Notes: generated from the sequence alone by a model not told the origin. A stretch of DNA of 64,000 nucleotides from Telopea speciosissima (GCF_018873765.1 NC_057926.1:36006946-36070945); one strand, 5' to 3'. Shown: positions 9,267 to 21,549, counted from the first letter of the stretch. Numbers and translations: made by a program.

Positions 9267-11413
9267 ATGTCGTTCCCGGGTGACCTTGGCCCTGCTTCAG
9301 TCGGGGTTGGATCTTCAGAGGAGCGTTCCCCCGAATCGCCTTCTTCTGTGGGTACTCCCTCCTCTATACCCTCCCCTAGTGCTACTGATGGTGGTGTGGG
9401 ACCTTCTAGTGTCTTCGGTTCCAGTAGGGATCGTCGGCCCTCGAGGGCGGCATCCTCAGCCGCCGGTCTTGCTGATAGGTTGGGCCCTGTTGCTAGCATC
9501 TTGTCACCTTCTGACTTGGTCTCCCTCCGTGAGGAGTTCCATATTCCCGCCGAGGTCATGTTGCGTGCTCCTGGGCCTGGCAAATATGCCTTCTCTCACC
9601 GTGCGGGTGAGATCTGTCTCTACCGTTCATTTTTTCTCCAGGGCCTTCGCCTTCCTATCCCTCGCTTTATCGAGTTGGTGTTAGAGCATTGGCACCTCAC
9701 CCCTGGGCAGGTGTTGCCCAACTCTTGGAGGGTGATCTTGGGTTTCTATGTCTTCTTCACCCGCCTGGGGCGTGCCGCCACTGTTCCCTTGTTCTCCTAC
9801 TTTTATCTGTTGAAGAAGGGGAACCATGGATGTTATCATTTTGCGCGCTGTGTGCTCAAGGGGCCCTATGCCTTTGTGGAGCTTCTCACAGGGATCACTA
9901 GCCACGTGAAGTATTGGAGGGATCACTTCTTTTTTTCCTCGGTCCCCCGATGCCCACTACGGACCGTTAGGGAAGTTATTGACCTCAAGAGGGTCAATCA
10001 GGGGCTTGAGTTGAGTGATTTTGAGGGTGACTCCCTCAAGCTGTGCCTGGGTCGCGATCCGTTCCACGTCCAGGAGTTGGACTCAGAGGCCTTCCTGTCT
10101 CTCTGGAAGCTGAGTCCTGGTAAGAGCATTGTCTTTTGTACTTGATTGGCATGTTGGTATTTGAATGTATATGTCATCTGATTGGTTGGGCGGTCTATGC
10201 AGTGGATACGCGTCCGGACTTCAGTTTGCTCCGTGGCAATCTGCGGAGGAAGGCCTCTTCTCAGGGTGGTCCATCTGCTGGAGTGACCGATGTTAGTGGT
10301 GCTTCTGCGCTTGTGGTTGTTGGAGCGAAGCGGAAGGGTGGACTAGGACATGCCCGCGTGATGAGCTCTGGTGTGCGTGTTCTCCTTCCCCGTACTACTC
10401 CTGATGATGATGGCGTTTCAGGCTTTGTGCCTCTGCCTCCCTCTATCGCTCCTTCCGGATCTTCTGTATTGCCCCTTTCCAAGGGGAAAGGTGTGAGTTT
10501 CTCGGGCGGTACTGCCCCTGATCTTCCCACGCTGGGTGAGTCCCTGGTGATCACCTTGGGCGTGCCAGAGGGCTCGACCTTGGCCGAAGCCAGCGTGTCG
10601 CCGGAGTGGGTGGATAGGGGCAGGCTCCCTACCGCGAGGATGGCCTTGTAGAGGCTTAGCGGTGCTTGTCTGGCTCAGACCCTCTACCATAATATGGCTT
10701 CAGTGAGTTATCCCTTTTTTGTCTCGCCATGTTCATTGCTCCATTTATTTTTTAGATTGTTTTATCTCCTGCCATGTTGATTGTAGGTCCATCACCGTAT
10801 TGTTGAGGCGGTGCTTCGATTGGAGGGTCACGCTTCTCGTGAGGTACAGATACAGCGCACCCTACATGACATGGAGAGGGAGCTCCAGGGACAGATCGAT
10901 GCCCGTGAGAGGGCCGAGGTCGACGAGCAGAGGGTGTCGGGGGAGCTCGCGGTGGCGTCCGGGGAGCTCCTGGAGGTGTCTGAGGAGCTGCGTGTGACCT
11001 CTGCTGGTGCGGCCGAGAGCTCGGCTAGGGTTCTTGCCTTGGAGGAGGAGCTTCATTCATTGAGGGGAAGGCATGAGGTGGAGCTGGCATCTGCAGGGGA
11101 GCGAGCTGTGGCTGAGTTCCAGGCATCCTCTGCGTTCTCGACGCTGTACCAGGCGCAGCTTCAGCCCGCCTATGAGGGAGGGGTCCAGGACTTAGCCGCT
11201 TGTGTCCTAGAGGTGACCCCCGATTATGACTTCTCTATTTTGGGATTCTCTGAGTTTGCTGCGGCGCTTCCGGGTGTAGCTGTGGTGGAGAGCGTTCCGG
11301 TGTCAGAGGTGGAGGCTGCCCTGCCTGAGGGGGGTGCTGCTGCGCGTCCTCTTGAGGTGGACATGATGTCTCCTGCTGGATCAGAGGTGACCCACCACTC
11401 CGTGATCCCTTGA
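9267..11413 (+). pseudogene. Antisense accessory gene of the Tat element (Transposase_28-type domain plus coiled coil), three exons
   Basis: This gene lies opposite to gag-pol. Exon 1 (9267-10119) begins MSFMSF-like at its ATG, has a Ser/Pro-rich N-terminus and then a domain with FHIPAEVMLRAPG, LPIPRFIELVLEHW and LPNSWRVILGFYVFF. That matches my memory of the plant 'putative gypsy type transposon' family (Pfam PF04195). A gt-ag intron of 83 bp (10120-10202) joins it in frame to exon 2 (10203-10702), and a second of 84 bp (10703-10786) joins exon 3 (10787-11413). Exon 3 is an Ala/Glu-rich coiled coil (about residues 20-110 of the exon) with an acidic tail. One stop (TAG at 10649, one transition from CAG) interrupts exon 2. 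Function is unknown; similar antisense frames are known from Tat elements. Confidence 0.75.
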
Positions 11414-11632
11414 CCCTACGGCCGTACCGATCCTGCAGACGCCTCAACCTTTTTCCTTTTTTGAACTTGACTTGTAACTACTATGACTTTTCTATGTGAT
11501 CGCTTTTGTTTCTCTTTGATTGCATTGTCTCCTGGTGATTGTTTGCGCGTTGATGCTCTTTGACCCTTGATAGTCATGGGATTTTGGTAGTGGCGTCGTG
11601 CCTTGGTGATCCTCGAACCTTGGTGGGTTAAC

Positions 11633-12174
11633 GCCTTAGGCGTAGAGCCTCAGTGTTGGCATGACGCCTTAGGCATACAGCCTCAGTGGTGGCATGACAC
11701 CTTAGGCATGAAGCCTCAGTGTTGGCATGTTGCCTTAGGCATAAAGCCTCAATGTTGGCATGACGTCTTAGGCATGAAGCCTCAGTGTTGGCATGTTGCC
11801 TTAGGCACAAAGCCTCGGTGGTGGCACGTTGCCTTAGGCATGAAGCCTTGTGTGTTAGCATGTCGCCTTAGGCATGAAGCCTCAGTGTTGGCACGTTGCC
11901 TTAGGCATGAAGCCTTGATGTTAGCATGTCGCCTTAGGCATAAAGCCTGAAGCCCTCAATGTTGGCATGTCGCCTTAGGCCTGAAGCCTTAGTGTTGGCA
12001 TGTTACCTTAAACATAGAGCCTCAATGTTGGCATGTCGCCTTAGGCATGAAGCCTCAATGTTGGCATGTCGCCTTAGGCCTGAAGCCTCAATGTTGACAT
12101 GTCGCCTTAGGCATGAAGCCTTAGTGGTGGCACGTTGCCTTAGGCATAAAGCCTCTGGGGTGGCGTGACGCCTT
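11633..12174. repeat. 33-bp minisatellite in the Tat element
   Basis: About 16 head-to-tail units of the form gccttaggcatgaagcctca plus gtgttggcatgtt, total period 33 bp. Because 33 is divisible by three, frames on both strands stay open across it (11603-11950 plus, 11628-11861 minus). I read these as by-products, not genes. It lies between the antisense gene and the 3' end of pol. Confidence 0.9.
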
Positions 12175-12307
12175 GATGTAGTGGCAGTGATTCGATTGAG
12201 TGGTAAAAGAAGACAAGTATTCCTGCAACATCTCTTTATTTTGAATGAAATTCAAATTGACCTTGAAACAGTGATGTCGTCTACTGCTAATCCTACTGCT
12301 ACTGCTT

Positions 12308-15300
12308 CTACTGGTAGTACTTCTTCAGATGTTTTGAGTTCCTGGTACGGTCTACCTTCTTGCCCCCTAGAATCTTCAAGCGGTAAGTCCCTGGGCGTAT
12401 CTGCTTGGAGACTATGTAGGGTCCTTCTCAGTTGGGTGACAGCTTCCCTGCCTTCTGTGGCTGTGATGCACTTGCCCTCCGTAGTACTAAATCTCCTTAG
12501 TGGAATAGCCTTTCCTTGACCCTGGCATTATAGTACCTGGCAGTACGTTGCTGGTAGGCGACGTTCCTTAGTAGTGCTCTCTCGCGGACCTCATCTATAA
12601 AGTCTAGGTTTGCCCGCAGTCCGTCGACATAGGTACGTTCATTGAAGTGCAGAACCCTATGGGACATGGCGCAGACCTCTACTGGCGCCAATGCTTCAGT
12701 GCCATATGCTAGGCGGAATGGGCTCTCTCCTGTGGGCGTCCGTACTGTAGTTCGGTATGCCCACAGGTCGCTTGGTAGCTCTTCTACCCACTTGCCTTTG
12801 GCTCCTTCTAGCCTTTTCTTGACTCCTTCCAGTAGCGTTCTGTTGGTGACCTCCACCTGACCATTGGCCTGTGGGTATGCTACCGACACAGGCCGATAGT
12901 CGATGTTGTAGCTGTGACAGAATGCTTGGAATTTGGGGTTGTTGAATTGTTTTCCATTGTCTGAGACGAGGATCCGTGGTACCCCGAACCTGTAGATGAC
13001 GTCGTCGTGGACGAACTTCTCCATCTCTGTCTCTGTTATCTTGGCCAAGGGTTTAGCTTCGACCCACTTGGTGAAGTAGTCGATCGCGACGACCAGGTAC
13101 TTTCTGTTTCCCGGTGCTGCGGTGAAGTTGCCTAAGATGTCTAGTCCCCACATGGCAAAAGGTATGGGGTTGAGGATTGATGTCAGCTTGGTGGCGGGTA
13201 GATGGGGTACTGGGGCGAACAACTGACATTGCTCGCACTTCTTGGCATATTGGATGGCCTCCTCTTGCATTCGTGGCCAGTATAGTCCCTGGCGGAGGAT
13301 TTTGTAGGCTAGGGCTCGTCCCCCCATGTGGCTTCCACATATCCCTTCATGGACTTCAGCTAGGGCGTACTCTGCCCCCTTGGGTCCTAGGCATCGGAGT
13401 AGTGGTGTTGTTGCCCCTCGCTTGTACAGTACCCCGTCTAGGACGGTGTACTTTGCAGCTCTCATCCTGATCTTCCTTGCCTCGGCCTTGTCTTCTGGTA
13501 AGACATCGTTCTGGAGGTAGTTGAGTAGAGGGTCCATCCAGCTAGGTCCCTCCTCGATCTCGTTAACCTGTTTTTCCTTATACGTTGGCTCATGCAGGAT
13601 CTCAACATAGACTGCGCTAGCCAAATTTCGGAGTTCCTCATTGGCTAGCCTGGATAGGGCGTCAGCGGCGGCGTTCTCATCCCTGGGAACTCGAACCATC
13701 TCAAACTTCATGAAACCCTCGATCAATGCTTGAGCACATGCTAGGTATGATGCCATCCTCTCATCTTTCGCCTCATACTCTCCATTCACCTGATTCACCA
13801 CGAGCTGGGAGTCGCTCCGGGTGGATAGGTGTGTGACTTAGATGGCTTTGGCCACCCAGAGTCCAGCTAGTAATGCCTCGTACTCTGCTTCATTATTGGA
13901 TGCTTGGAAGGTGAATCGGAGAGCATATTGGATACGAAATCCCTCGGGGCTGGTTAATATGAGACCCGCGCCGCTTCCTACCGCATTGCTCGACCCGTCC
14001 ACGAACATGTCCCACGATCCGTGATCCTTTTCTTCGGGCTCCCTTGTTTTTGACTCGATCTCAAATAGGGTACACTCTGTAATGAAATCTGCAAGAGCCT
14101 GGCCTTTGATGGCTGTCCTTGGTTGGAACCTGATGTCATGCTCACTTAACTCCACCGCCCATGCTATCAATCGCCCGGAGACGTCCGACTTGTGCAGTAT
14201 CTTCTTCAGGGGTAGGTCTGTGAGGACTATGATGGTATGGGCTTGGAAGTATGGTCGTAGCTTCCTGGCTGCCGTTACCAATGCATAGGCTACCTTCTTG
14301 ATCCTAGTGTACCTGGTCTCTGCATCGATCAGGACATGGCTAACGTAGTAGATGGGCCTCTGAACTTTGTCTTCTTCCTTCAGCAGTACTGCGCTGACCG
14401 CGACAGGGGTGGCGGCCAGGTAGAGCTGCAACTCTTCGTTAGGTTCTGGTCGCCCAAGCAGTGGTGGGCTCTCTAGGTACTCCTTCAATTCTCTGAACGC
14501 TTTCTGGCACTCTTTCGTCCATGTGAAATCTTTAGGGCTTCGGAGGTTCTTCAATGTTTTAAAGAATGGTAAGCACTTATCACCTGATCGTGACACGAAC
14601 CTGGAAAGGGCGGCGACCCTTCCATTCAACCTCTGCACTTCCCTGATCGTTCGAGGAGGTGCCATCTCTTGGATGGCCTTGATCTTGGATGGGTTGGCTT
14701 CTATTCCACGGACTGAGACCATGAACCCCAGGAATTTTCCTGACGTTATGCCGAAGGCACACTTTGCAGGGTTTAGCTTCATCTGGTTCCTCCTCAGTAC
14801 TGCGAATGCCTCCTCTAGGTCGGCTAGGTGTTGGTTGGCGTGGATGCTTTTCACGAGCATGTCATCCACATATACCTCCATGTTGCGCCCGATCTGCTCC
14901 TCGAACATCTTGTTGACCATCCTCTGATAGGTGGCCCCTGCATTCTTTAACCCGAACGGCATGACGTTGTAGCAGTAGTTCTCTTTGTCCATCCGGAATG
15001 TGGTGTAAGACTCATCATCCTCATACATGAGGATCTGGTTGTATCCGAAGTAGGCGTCCATGAAACTCAGCATCTCATGGCCGGCGGTGGCGTCGATTAG
15101 TAGGTCGATCCTGGGCAGTGGGTACTCATCTTTTGGGCATGCCTTGTTCAGGTCGGTATAGTCGACACACATCCTCCACTTCCCACTTGGCTTTGGTACC
15201 ATGACCACGTTGGCGAGCCAGGTTGGGAACTTCTCCTTTCTGATGAACCTTGGTCAACTTAACTTCTCGACCTCCTCCTTGATTGCTGCTTATCGGTCGA

Positions 15301-16558
15301 GGGCGAAGTTACGCCGCTTCTGTTAAACGGGCTTCCTGGTTGGGTCGACATATAGTCGGTGTTCCGCTATGGAACGTGGTATTCCCTTCATGTCAGAGGT
15401 CGACCATGCGAAGACATCCATGTTCGCTTGGAGGAGGTGTCCAAGCCCTTCTTTCTGTTCCTTGTTTAGCAGCGAGCCAACCTGAACGACCTTGGAGGGG
15501 TCATCCTGGCTGAGGGGCCATGGGATGAGGTCTTCCACTGGCCTTCCCCTTCTCTGTGTCAGTTCATCTCTCTGGTCACTGACCATGCTCTCTAGGCAGA
15601 GTGCCATTCCACGGGTGTTGCCATTGTTCTTTTTCATGAAGGTGGCATAGCACTCCCTTGCTTTCTTCTGATCTCCTCGGACTTCGCCTACCCCATTCTC
15701 GGTGGGGAACTTCATCTTCAGGTGAAGTGGCAATATGACTCCTCTAAGGGCTGTCAGTGATGGTCGCCCTAAGAGGCCGTTGAAGGACACCACGGACTTG
15801 ACTACCATGAAATTCACCATGATGATTACTTGTTGAGGGTGTACCCCGAAGGTGACGGGTAGTTCTATGGTACCTTTGATGGAGGCGGTGGCACCTGAGA
15901 ATCCATGGAGATAAGTGGGCTCTAGTTTGAGCTGGTCGTCCCCGGACCCGAACTGTCGATAGGCGTCCAAGGAGAGTAAGTCAACAGACGCCCCTGTGTC
16001 TATCAGTACCCTGTGTATAGGTCGATTGGCTACCTCCACCTGTACTACCAGGGCATCTTCATGCGGGAAGTTTAGTCCTTCCAGGTCTTCATCCGAGAAG
16101 GAGATCACCGCCTCGGTCCTGGCTATCTTGCTGGGCTTCTCTGCCACTCCCACGAACCTGGCATGAGCTTTAGCTTTTCTGGTGGACTCTTGCTCCGGTC
16201 CTCCAAGTATGGTGAGGATAGGAGGTCCCTTGGTGCCACTAGGTTCTGTTGCATCTCTCCGCTCTTCTGGGCGGTCTCTCTCTCGATCTGTTCTTCTTTC
16301 TTCTCGTCTCAGTTCCACTCTGTCTCCGTCGTGACCTCTATCTCCTTGGCTTGAGCGGTTGTCACGTCTCCCCTTCACATACCTCTTCAAGCTTCCTGCT
16401 CTTACCAGTTGTTCTATCTCTCTCTTCAATTGATAGCACTCCTCTGTGTCGTGCCCATTCTCTTTGTGGAAGAGGCAATATTTGTTAGGGTTCCGCTTCT
16501 CTGGTCCTACTAGCATGGGTCGTGGCCAATGGAGTAGGTCACGGTCCTGGATCTGCAT
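12308..16558 (-). pseudogene. Tat pol: zinc-knuckle region, protease, RT, two RNase H domains, integrase (broken)
   Basis: One frame carries everything. 15323-16558 has a knuckle-like YCLFHKENGHDTEEC and the protease motif IDTGASVDLLS. 13838-15208 is RT with DYTDLNKACPKDEYPLPRID and YVDD, followed by the first RNase H (connection-like) domain. The start of a second RNase H follows (DMFVDGSSNAVGSGAGL and NNEAEYEALLAGL), continued after a stop in 12497-13801 (TRSDSQLVVNQV, then DENAAADALSRL). The integrase has a zinc-binding end with CEQC, then WGLDI, VSDNGKQF and QANGQVEVTNR, so the D, D and E residues are kept. The C-terminus continues to a stop at 12308. In-frame stops at 15323, 15290, 15254, 13838, 12497 and 12428 kill it; these are all consistent with single transitions. 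Confidence 0.93.
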
Positions 16559-16699
16559 GAGTATCTGGGACCTGGTGGTGTTCAGTGGTGTGAACTCGGG
16601 GGTGCTTGCCCTCTCACTTCTCTCTGGGCGGCGGTCTATCCTCCTAGATGGGCGGTCGCTCTTCTCTTATCGGCGCTCTGTCCTCGACCTCTTACCCTC

Positions 16700-18207
16700 T
16701 TTCTTTGTCATCAGTCTGACCTCTTGTTGTCTTGTGGCTTGGCCTCGATTATTTTCGTTCTAGCTTGTAGTACCTCGGCCATATTTGCTAACTCGTTGCA
16801 CCGCTCCAAGAGCTCTTTCATAGTCCTGGTCTCATGATGTGTCAGGTCCTTGATCAAGTCCAGGTCCCTAATACCTCCTGCTAGGGCTGCATGCTATGTC
16901 TGGTCATCCAAGTCTCGAATCTCCAGGGACTCCTTGGTGAACCTGGTAACGTATTCCCTGAGAGATTCCCCAGGGTTCTGTACCACGTTCAGTAGATTGG
17001 TGGTGGTCTTCTTCTGCTTGACGCTGCTTTGGAAGCGGGTGACGAACTATTCGCATAGCTCTGCGAACGAGCATATTGATCTCGATCGTAGCCTGGAGAA
17101 CCATGATGTGGCTGCTCCCTTGAGGGATGCTGGGAATGCCCGACAGGAGACCACGTCCGACCCCCCATACAGCGTCATCATGCCATTAAAGTAGTTGATG
17201 TGGTCATTAGGGTCAGTGGTACCACTGTAGAGTTCAAAGGTGGGTAGTCGATACCTGGAAGGTAGTGTGGCTGACATGATCTCTGCCGAGAATGGGTGTT
17301 GTCCAGGTATGGAATGCGTCTCACCTTTGGTCTGCTTCTTCAACCCTTCCAGCTTCTCATCCAGGTCGCGGAGTCTTTGATCGAGCTCCTCATCCCGTGT
17401 CTGTCCCCCACGCCTGGCCGGACGTTCGCTGCAACCCCGTTCACGCTCTCTCCTGGATGTCCCCTCCCGCCTTGAGTGTTGGTGGGATGGTGAATGGTCA
17501 CGCCGTGATGAACCCTGTCGTGAAGGTGAGGGGCTTTCTTCTCTGTAAGTCCGGCTTCGTCGTGGTATGTGACCTTCTTCCAGTCGTCCGTCGAACATAG
17601 ACCTCCGGACAGATCTCTACGGGCTAGACACCCTCGCCCTGGGTGTTGGCGTCCTCCCACGTTCTGACCGTGGCGAGAGGTCTCTTGTTCTCCTGGGATG
17701 CTGGGAAGGCTCCCCCCGCTGCGGAGTGGGGGTTGCCTGTTGCGCAAGTCTCTCTGATCTCACGCCCCTGGGAGATGATCTCCTAGGATTCGGCTCTTGT
17801 CGAGGTACGGACTCCACCCTTGCTGATGGTGAAGTCCTTCGACGGTGAGATGTTGCACACTGCATCAAGTATTCTCGAAAGAGTCGTTGTTCATCGAGGA
17901 TCTGTCGTTGCAGGTCGTTGATCTGACCCACAGTGGCTGGAGCATTGGGGTCAGGTGTCACCTCTACCACCACATCGTCGGCCTCATCATTGTTGGGCTC
18001 GTCGACCACGAACTGGTCATTAAGGAGGATCTCTTCCTCCAGAGGGGCATGGTCCTGGTCGTTGGCTCTGCGGCGAGAGCACTCTGGGGTGGTGATCCAT
18101 TCCTTGCTCCGTTGTTGGTGGTGGTAGTCTTCCTTCGTGCCATTGAATGAGTATGGAAGCGAGCTAGTAGCTGTAATGGTTAGCGTCGTTCCCACAGACG
18201 GCGCCAA
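16700..18207 (-). pseudogene. Tat gag (broken)
   Basis: The frame is open from the primer-binding site inward; no in-frame ATG is obvious at its beginning, so the true start is uncertain. The N-terminal half is low-complexity and Arg/Ser-rich (17619-17900). The Retrotrans_gag-type domain lies at about 17010-17330 (LPTFELYSGTTDPNDHINYF, then KGAATSWFSRL) and continues in frame to about 16750. TAG stops at 17617, 17047 and 16894 each fit a Gln codon changed by one transition. A frame change to pol occurs before 16558. Confidence 0.85.
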
Positions 18208-18209
18208 TC
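18190..18209 (-). promoter_or_regulatory. Primer-binding site of the Tat element
   Basis: Immediately inside the 5' LTR the element strand reads TTGGCGCCGTCTGTGGGAA. TGGCGCCGT equals the complement of the 3' end of plant tRNA-Asp over its first nine bases and then diverges, so the tRNA identity is tentative. Confidence 0.65.
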
Positions 18210-18933
18210 TGTTGTGTCAAGAAATCATCGAGCGGTCATGCGAGTGCCGTCACCTGCAAGTGGACCAAGGGGTCAACAGAGAGAACCGGCGTGGTCCCAG
18301 CCTGGGGCTCTCCGATGCCAAAGTTAGATCTTCTGGCGCAAACAGATGAATAATGATTATTTAATATGAGATTAGATGTTCCTTGATGGGGTTGTGTACC
18401 TTGCCTTTTATAGTAGCGTATGGCAGTGTGGAGATTCCTAGTTTGATGGCGATTGTACCGTTGAGTGGATAGAGGCCCTGGGTAATGGGGCTCTATCCTG
18501 ATTGATCATCTCCCCGCGGGAGGGAGTGTCCTAGTGGTATCAAGATCCTTGGTGGATAGATACCCGCGTGTGGTGATAACGTCCTTGGTGCTTGAATCCG
18601 TCTGGGTGACGTGACTTCTAAGCGGTGGCCTAGAGTTCTGGTGGTGACATGAGTCTGTAGCGATACGATTGGGTCATAGGTGGGTAGCCCCCACCTCACG
18701 TGCCCACGATGTTGTGCCTGGGTGCAAGCCGCGCCTGGGTGAGGCCGCGCCTGGGTGAGGCTGCGCCCGGATGTGTGGCCGCGCCTAGGTGAGGCCGCGC
18801 CCGAGTGGTGGCCGCGCCTGGGTGCTGGCCGCGCCCGGGTGCTGGGACCCCGGTTCGTTCCCCTTGGTTATGGAGCGGGTCGTATGTGACACGTGGCGGT
18901 CGTTGATTGGCCCGGTGAATATTGGATGTATCA
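18210..18933 (-). repeat. 5' LTR of the Tat element
   Basis: TGTTGTGTCAAG...GATGTATCA, matching the 7456-8265 LTR with point differences and a shorter minisatellite at about 18713-18850. Since gag-pol reads leftward, this is the promoter-bearing LTR. Confidence 0.93.
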
Positions 18934-19492
18934 ATATCCATTGGATTTTCAGTACCCGTCAGCTCTTTTTTTGTTTTTATATCAGCGAAATTTTATTTTC
19001 TTGTGATTTCTGTTCTATTCATTTCTATCCATTTCTATCCAACAAACACAGCAATAAAGGTTGATAGCTACTACTGCCACTACCCCACACCTTAATTTCA
19101 AAAAAGAAAAAAGGACAAAACCATCGCTTTGTATCGGTATCGTATTGATATCACCGAGATATGGTTTAAGATACCGATATTTTAAATCCTGACTGGCTGG
19201 TCCGGATTTGATTTGATTTGATTTGATGATCACATACATTGTTTGTAAAAAGGTTTTAACGTATGATCGATCGAGAAACAAAAGATACTTTCCATTAAGA
19301 GATCTAATATGATCTTCTGCAAACATCACTGAAACATACAAATACCAAGAAATTAACCTCCTAGTAGTAGTCACCAATTAACCATAAAGAAAAGAAAAGC
19401 GAAAAAAAAAAAAAGACTGGATCGGAGTTCGATCATGTAATGTTGCACCACCACCGCAGGCGCGCTCAATCAAAAAGCTTATTATTAAGGGA

Positions 19493-20023
19493 TTATCCAA
19501 GCGATGCTTCAACGATCCGGCGAACATTCTTCTTGAAATCACGTTGTTTACTCTCTCTCCATTGTTTAGCAGCTTCGATATTAGCAGGAGATTCATCGTT
19601 AGGACTCGATAACATGGAAATAATACTCAATAATATGCTTTCCACAGTAAGAACCGGTGACCATCTCTCACTCGCAAGTTCATATCCATTTGGGTCTTCA
19701 CCAGGTGGATGAAGGATTGATATGCAAACCCTTCCATCTGGATAAACGTTTGGATGCCACATCTCTGAAACAAATTTCACCGATGGAGGATGGAATGGGT
19801 AATCCTTTGGAAAACTCATGATGGCATCAAAGGAACCCCATTCGTAAAGAGTATCAAGAGGTCCTATTATATTAACACTCCATTCGTATATATTCTTTTC
19901 ATTCACTAGACCCACAGAGAACCCTTCCACTGGTTTCTTCCAGAGATCTTTAAGTTGTTGTTGAAGGAGAAGACTTGCTTGAGGAGTCGTCGTCTCTCCT
20001 TTCTTGTTTTCTGGTGATTCCAT
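19493..20023 (-). CDS. UBC7: Ubiquitin-conjugating enzyme E2, UBC7/UBE2G type, copy A
   Basis: A 176-residue protein that is a UBC fold throughout. It carries the HPN motif at residues 90-92 and the active-site Cys100 in DGRVCISILH. After the Cys comes the acidic insertion HPPGEDPNGYELASERW, the hallmark of the Ubc7/UBE2G/Cdc34 group. Family members take activated ubiquitin from E1 on the Cys and, with RING E3s, build Lys48 chains, often on misfolded ER proteins; that role is inferred here. The frame is intact and intronless, whereas plant UBC7-group genes normally have several introns, so a retrocopy origin is likely. Two sites look unlike typical members: WSPVLTVE (usually His before TVE) and DTLYEWGSF. 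The start is the first ATG, and a TATA box lies 132 bp upstream. Confidence 0.9.
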   Translation of the reverse strand: MESPENKKGETTTPQASLLLQQQLKDLWKKPVEGFSVGLVNEKNIYEWSVNIIGPLDTLYEWGSFDAIMSFPKDYPFHPPSVKFVSEMWHPNVYPDGRVCISILHPPGEDPNGYELASERWSPVLTVESILLSIISMLSSPNDESPANIEAAKQWRESKQRDFKKNVRRIVEASLG

Positions 20024-20154
20024 TGGCCGGAAAGAAAAAAGAGAGAACAGGGCTGAGGGAGGGAGGGAAGGGGTTTGTTCAAAGATTTAATTAAGAACAG
20101 AGAAGAAGAAGAAGACTGAAAGGGTTTGAACTGAACTGCTAGGGTTGTTGTTTA

Positions 20155-20162
20155 GTTTTATA
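20155..20162 (-). promoter_or_regulatory. TATA box of UBC copy A
   Basis: TATAAAAC on the minus strand, about 132 bp upstream of the ATG at 20023. Copy B keeps a TATA-like sequence in the matching place despite divergence around it. Confidence 0.55.
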
Positions 20163-20240
20163 GACCCAGATCCATATGGTAGTCAAAAACGTATTAGGAT
20201 TTAGGAGTGCTAATGGGAGGGGGATTATGCAATGACCGAT

Positions 20241-21140
20241 TTGACCCCTTCTCAAATCCATTGCATCAAATCTAAAGGCTTTGAATGTGGATTCCACTTT
20301 CCAATTCAATCACTGAAAAAGCCGTGTCTTAAAAAAGAAGGGTGAGGGTTTCCTCGAGGGTAGTGTAAGAAAGGATCTATACATTACAATCATCTGTATG
20401 AATTCTAATCTTGGACCGGATCAGGATCGATTGATTTTTCAAGATTAAAAAAATAAAATTTTTGTAATCATTATCGAATATAATCGTGTAAATTACTTAC
20501 ATATCCAAACGATAATCAATACAAATTTAGTTAGTGATAATATCCATTTCAATTATAACTTAATATTATCTATAATTGGAATGTTCTCCATGGGGGAGTG
20601 TACCCCCTGCACCTAGACACATGGGGGAAAATGATCATCCGGCCCTTCATGGAAGGTGGTAATGATTGCCTTGTTCATGTTGCCACTTGTGCTCCCATTA
20701 GCCCTTGTGCACGCATAGGGGCCACAGAGAAATTTTGCCCATGTATTATACATGGTGTATCTTATTGTCACCAAGTAGGTGGACTAAGAAATTGTAACAT
20801 CTAAAGGCCCCTCCACCCCTACATATGGTCAATAGTAATGTCTCCACAATGACTGCAACTCCTCCGGCATGAATTTATTCAGTTTCAAAAGCATTTATGG
20901 CGTTTATTAATCATCAAGCAGTTACTAAGCACATATTATCAACCAGGCATGTGTTGATGGGATTAGGTCCCTATGTTGGGAAGCTAGAATGGGCAGGGTC
21001 AAATCCAAATTGGGAAGTGGACCAAATTGAGATGGGCTTTTGTGGCCTATATAGTTTGGACGCCATAATTTACTGATCCAATTTGAGTTATAAATAGCAA
21101 GGCATTGAATAAAGGAAATTAATATGTAAATTCTGTATTA
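20241..21140. other. Spacer between the two duplicate copies
   Basis: No gene recognised. 20460-20580 is AT-rich. A short frame at 20598-20804 shows no domain. Confidence 0.5.
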
Positions 21141-21329
21141 GTTTAATAAAACAAAAATTGTGTATTGGTTCAAAATCCGTTAGCAATCTATTTAGAATTG
21201 GGCATGAAGTGAAGCATGTCGGATCTGAAGTTTAATCTGGTCACATCAATTTAATGGTCCATTCAGAACTGGACAGGTAGGCCACCTGCTAATAATATTG
21301 AAAAAACAAAAAAAAAGAGGAAAAAAGCT

Positions 21330-21477
21330 GGGTATAGTAACGGTATACCATAAGCTAGTAGTCTATGTGTCTTATCTCTCTCTTCCTCTTTTTGAGGGGT
21401 AAAGGAGTCATTTCAAAGGGGAAAAGAGAGAGATACACACATAGTATGTTAGTTTACAGTATATTACTAGCATACCC
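21330..21477. mobile_element. Foldback MITE, copy B
   Basis: Counterpart of 4096-4243 with several substitutions; the same inverted terminal repeats ending agcataccc. Confidence 0.65.
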
Positions 21478-21549
21478 ATCTCTCTCCCCAAAAAAATAAT
21501 GATTAGTTTTTCCCTTGATATGCATAAAAATGACCCACCAATGGGTGAT

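Larger units (their letters stand above)
7456..18933 (-). mobile_element. Full-length Ty3/gypsy element, Tat lineage, with antisense gene
   Basis: The element is 11.5 kb, bounded by LTRs at 7456-8265 and 18210-18933, with a near-perfect 5-bp target duplication (gtatc at 7451-7455, atatc at 18934-18938). The unoccupied site is visible in duplicate copy B near 29110. Gag and pol read on the minus strand in the order gag, protease, RT, RNase H, second RNase H, integrase. The paired RNase H domains and a spliced plus-strand gene between pol and the 3' LTR are features of the plant Tat lineage (Retand/Grande/Ogre relatives). All element frames are interrupted, so it is not autonomous now. Confidence 0.93.
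18934..20240. repeat. Tandem duplication, copy A, right part
   Basis: This matches 29113-30465, including the UBC gene, its 3' flank and about 215 bp upstream of its ATG, after which the two copies diverge progressively. Confidence 0.92.

Noticed and set aside
11603-11950. 115-codon repetitive frame
   Set aside because: It is the 33-bp minisatellite read as 11-residue repeats; the opposite strand is equally open.
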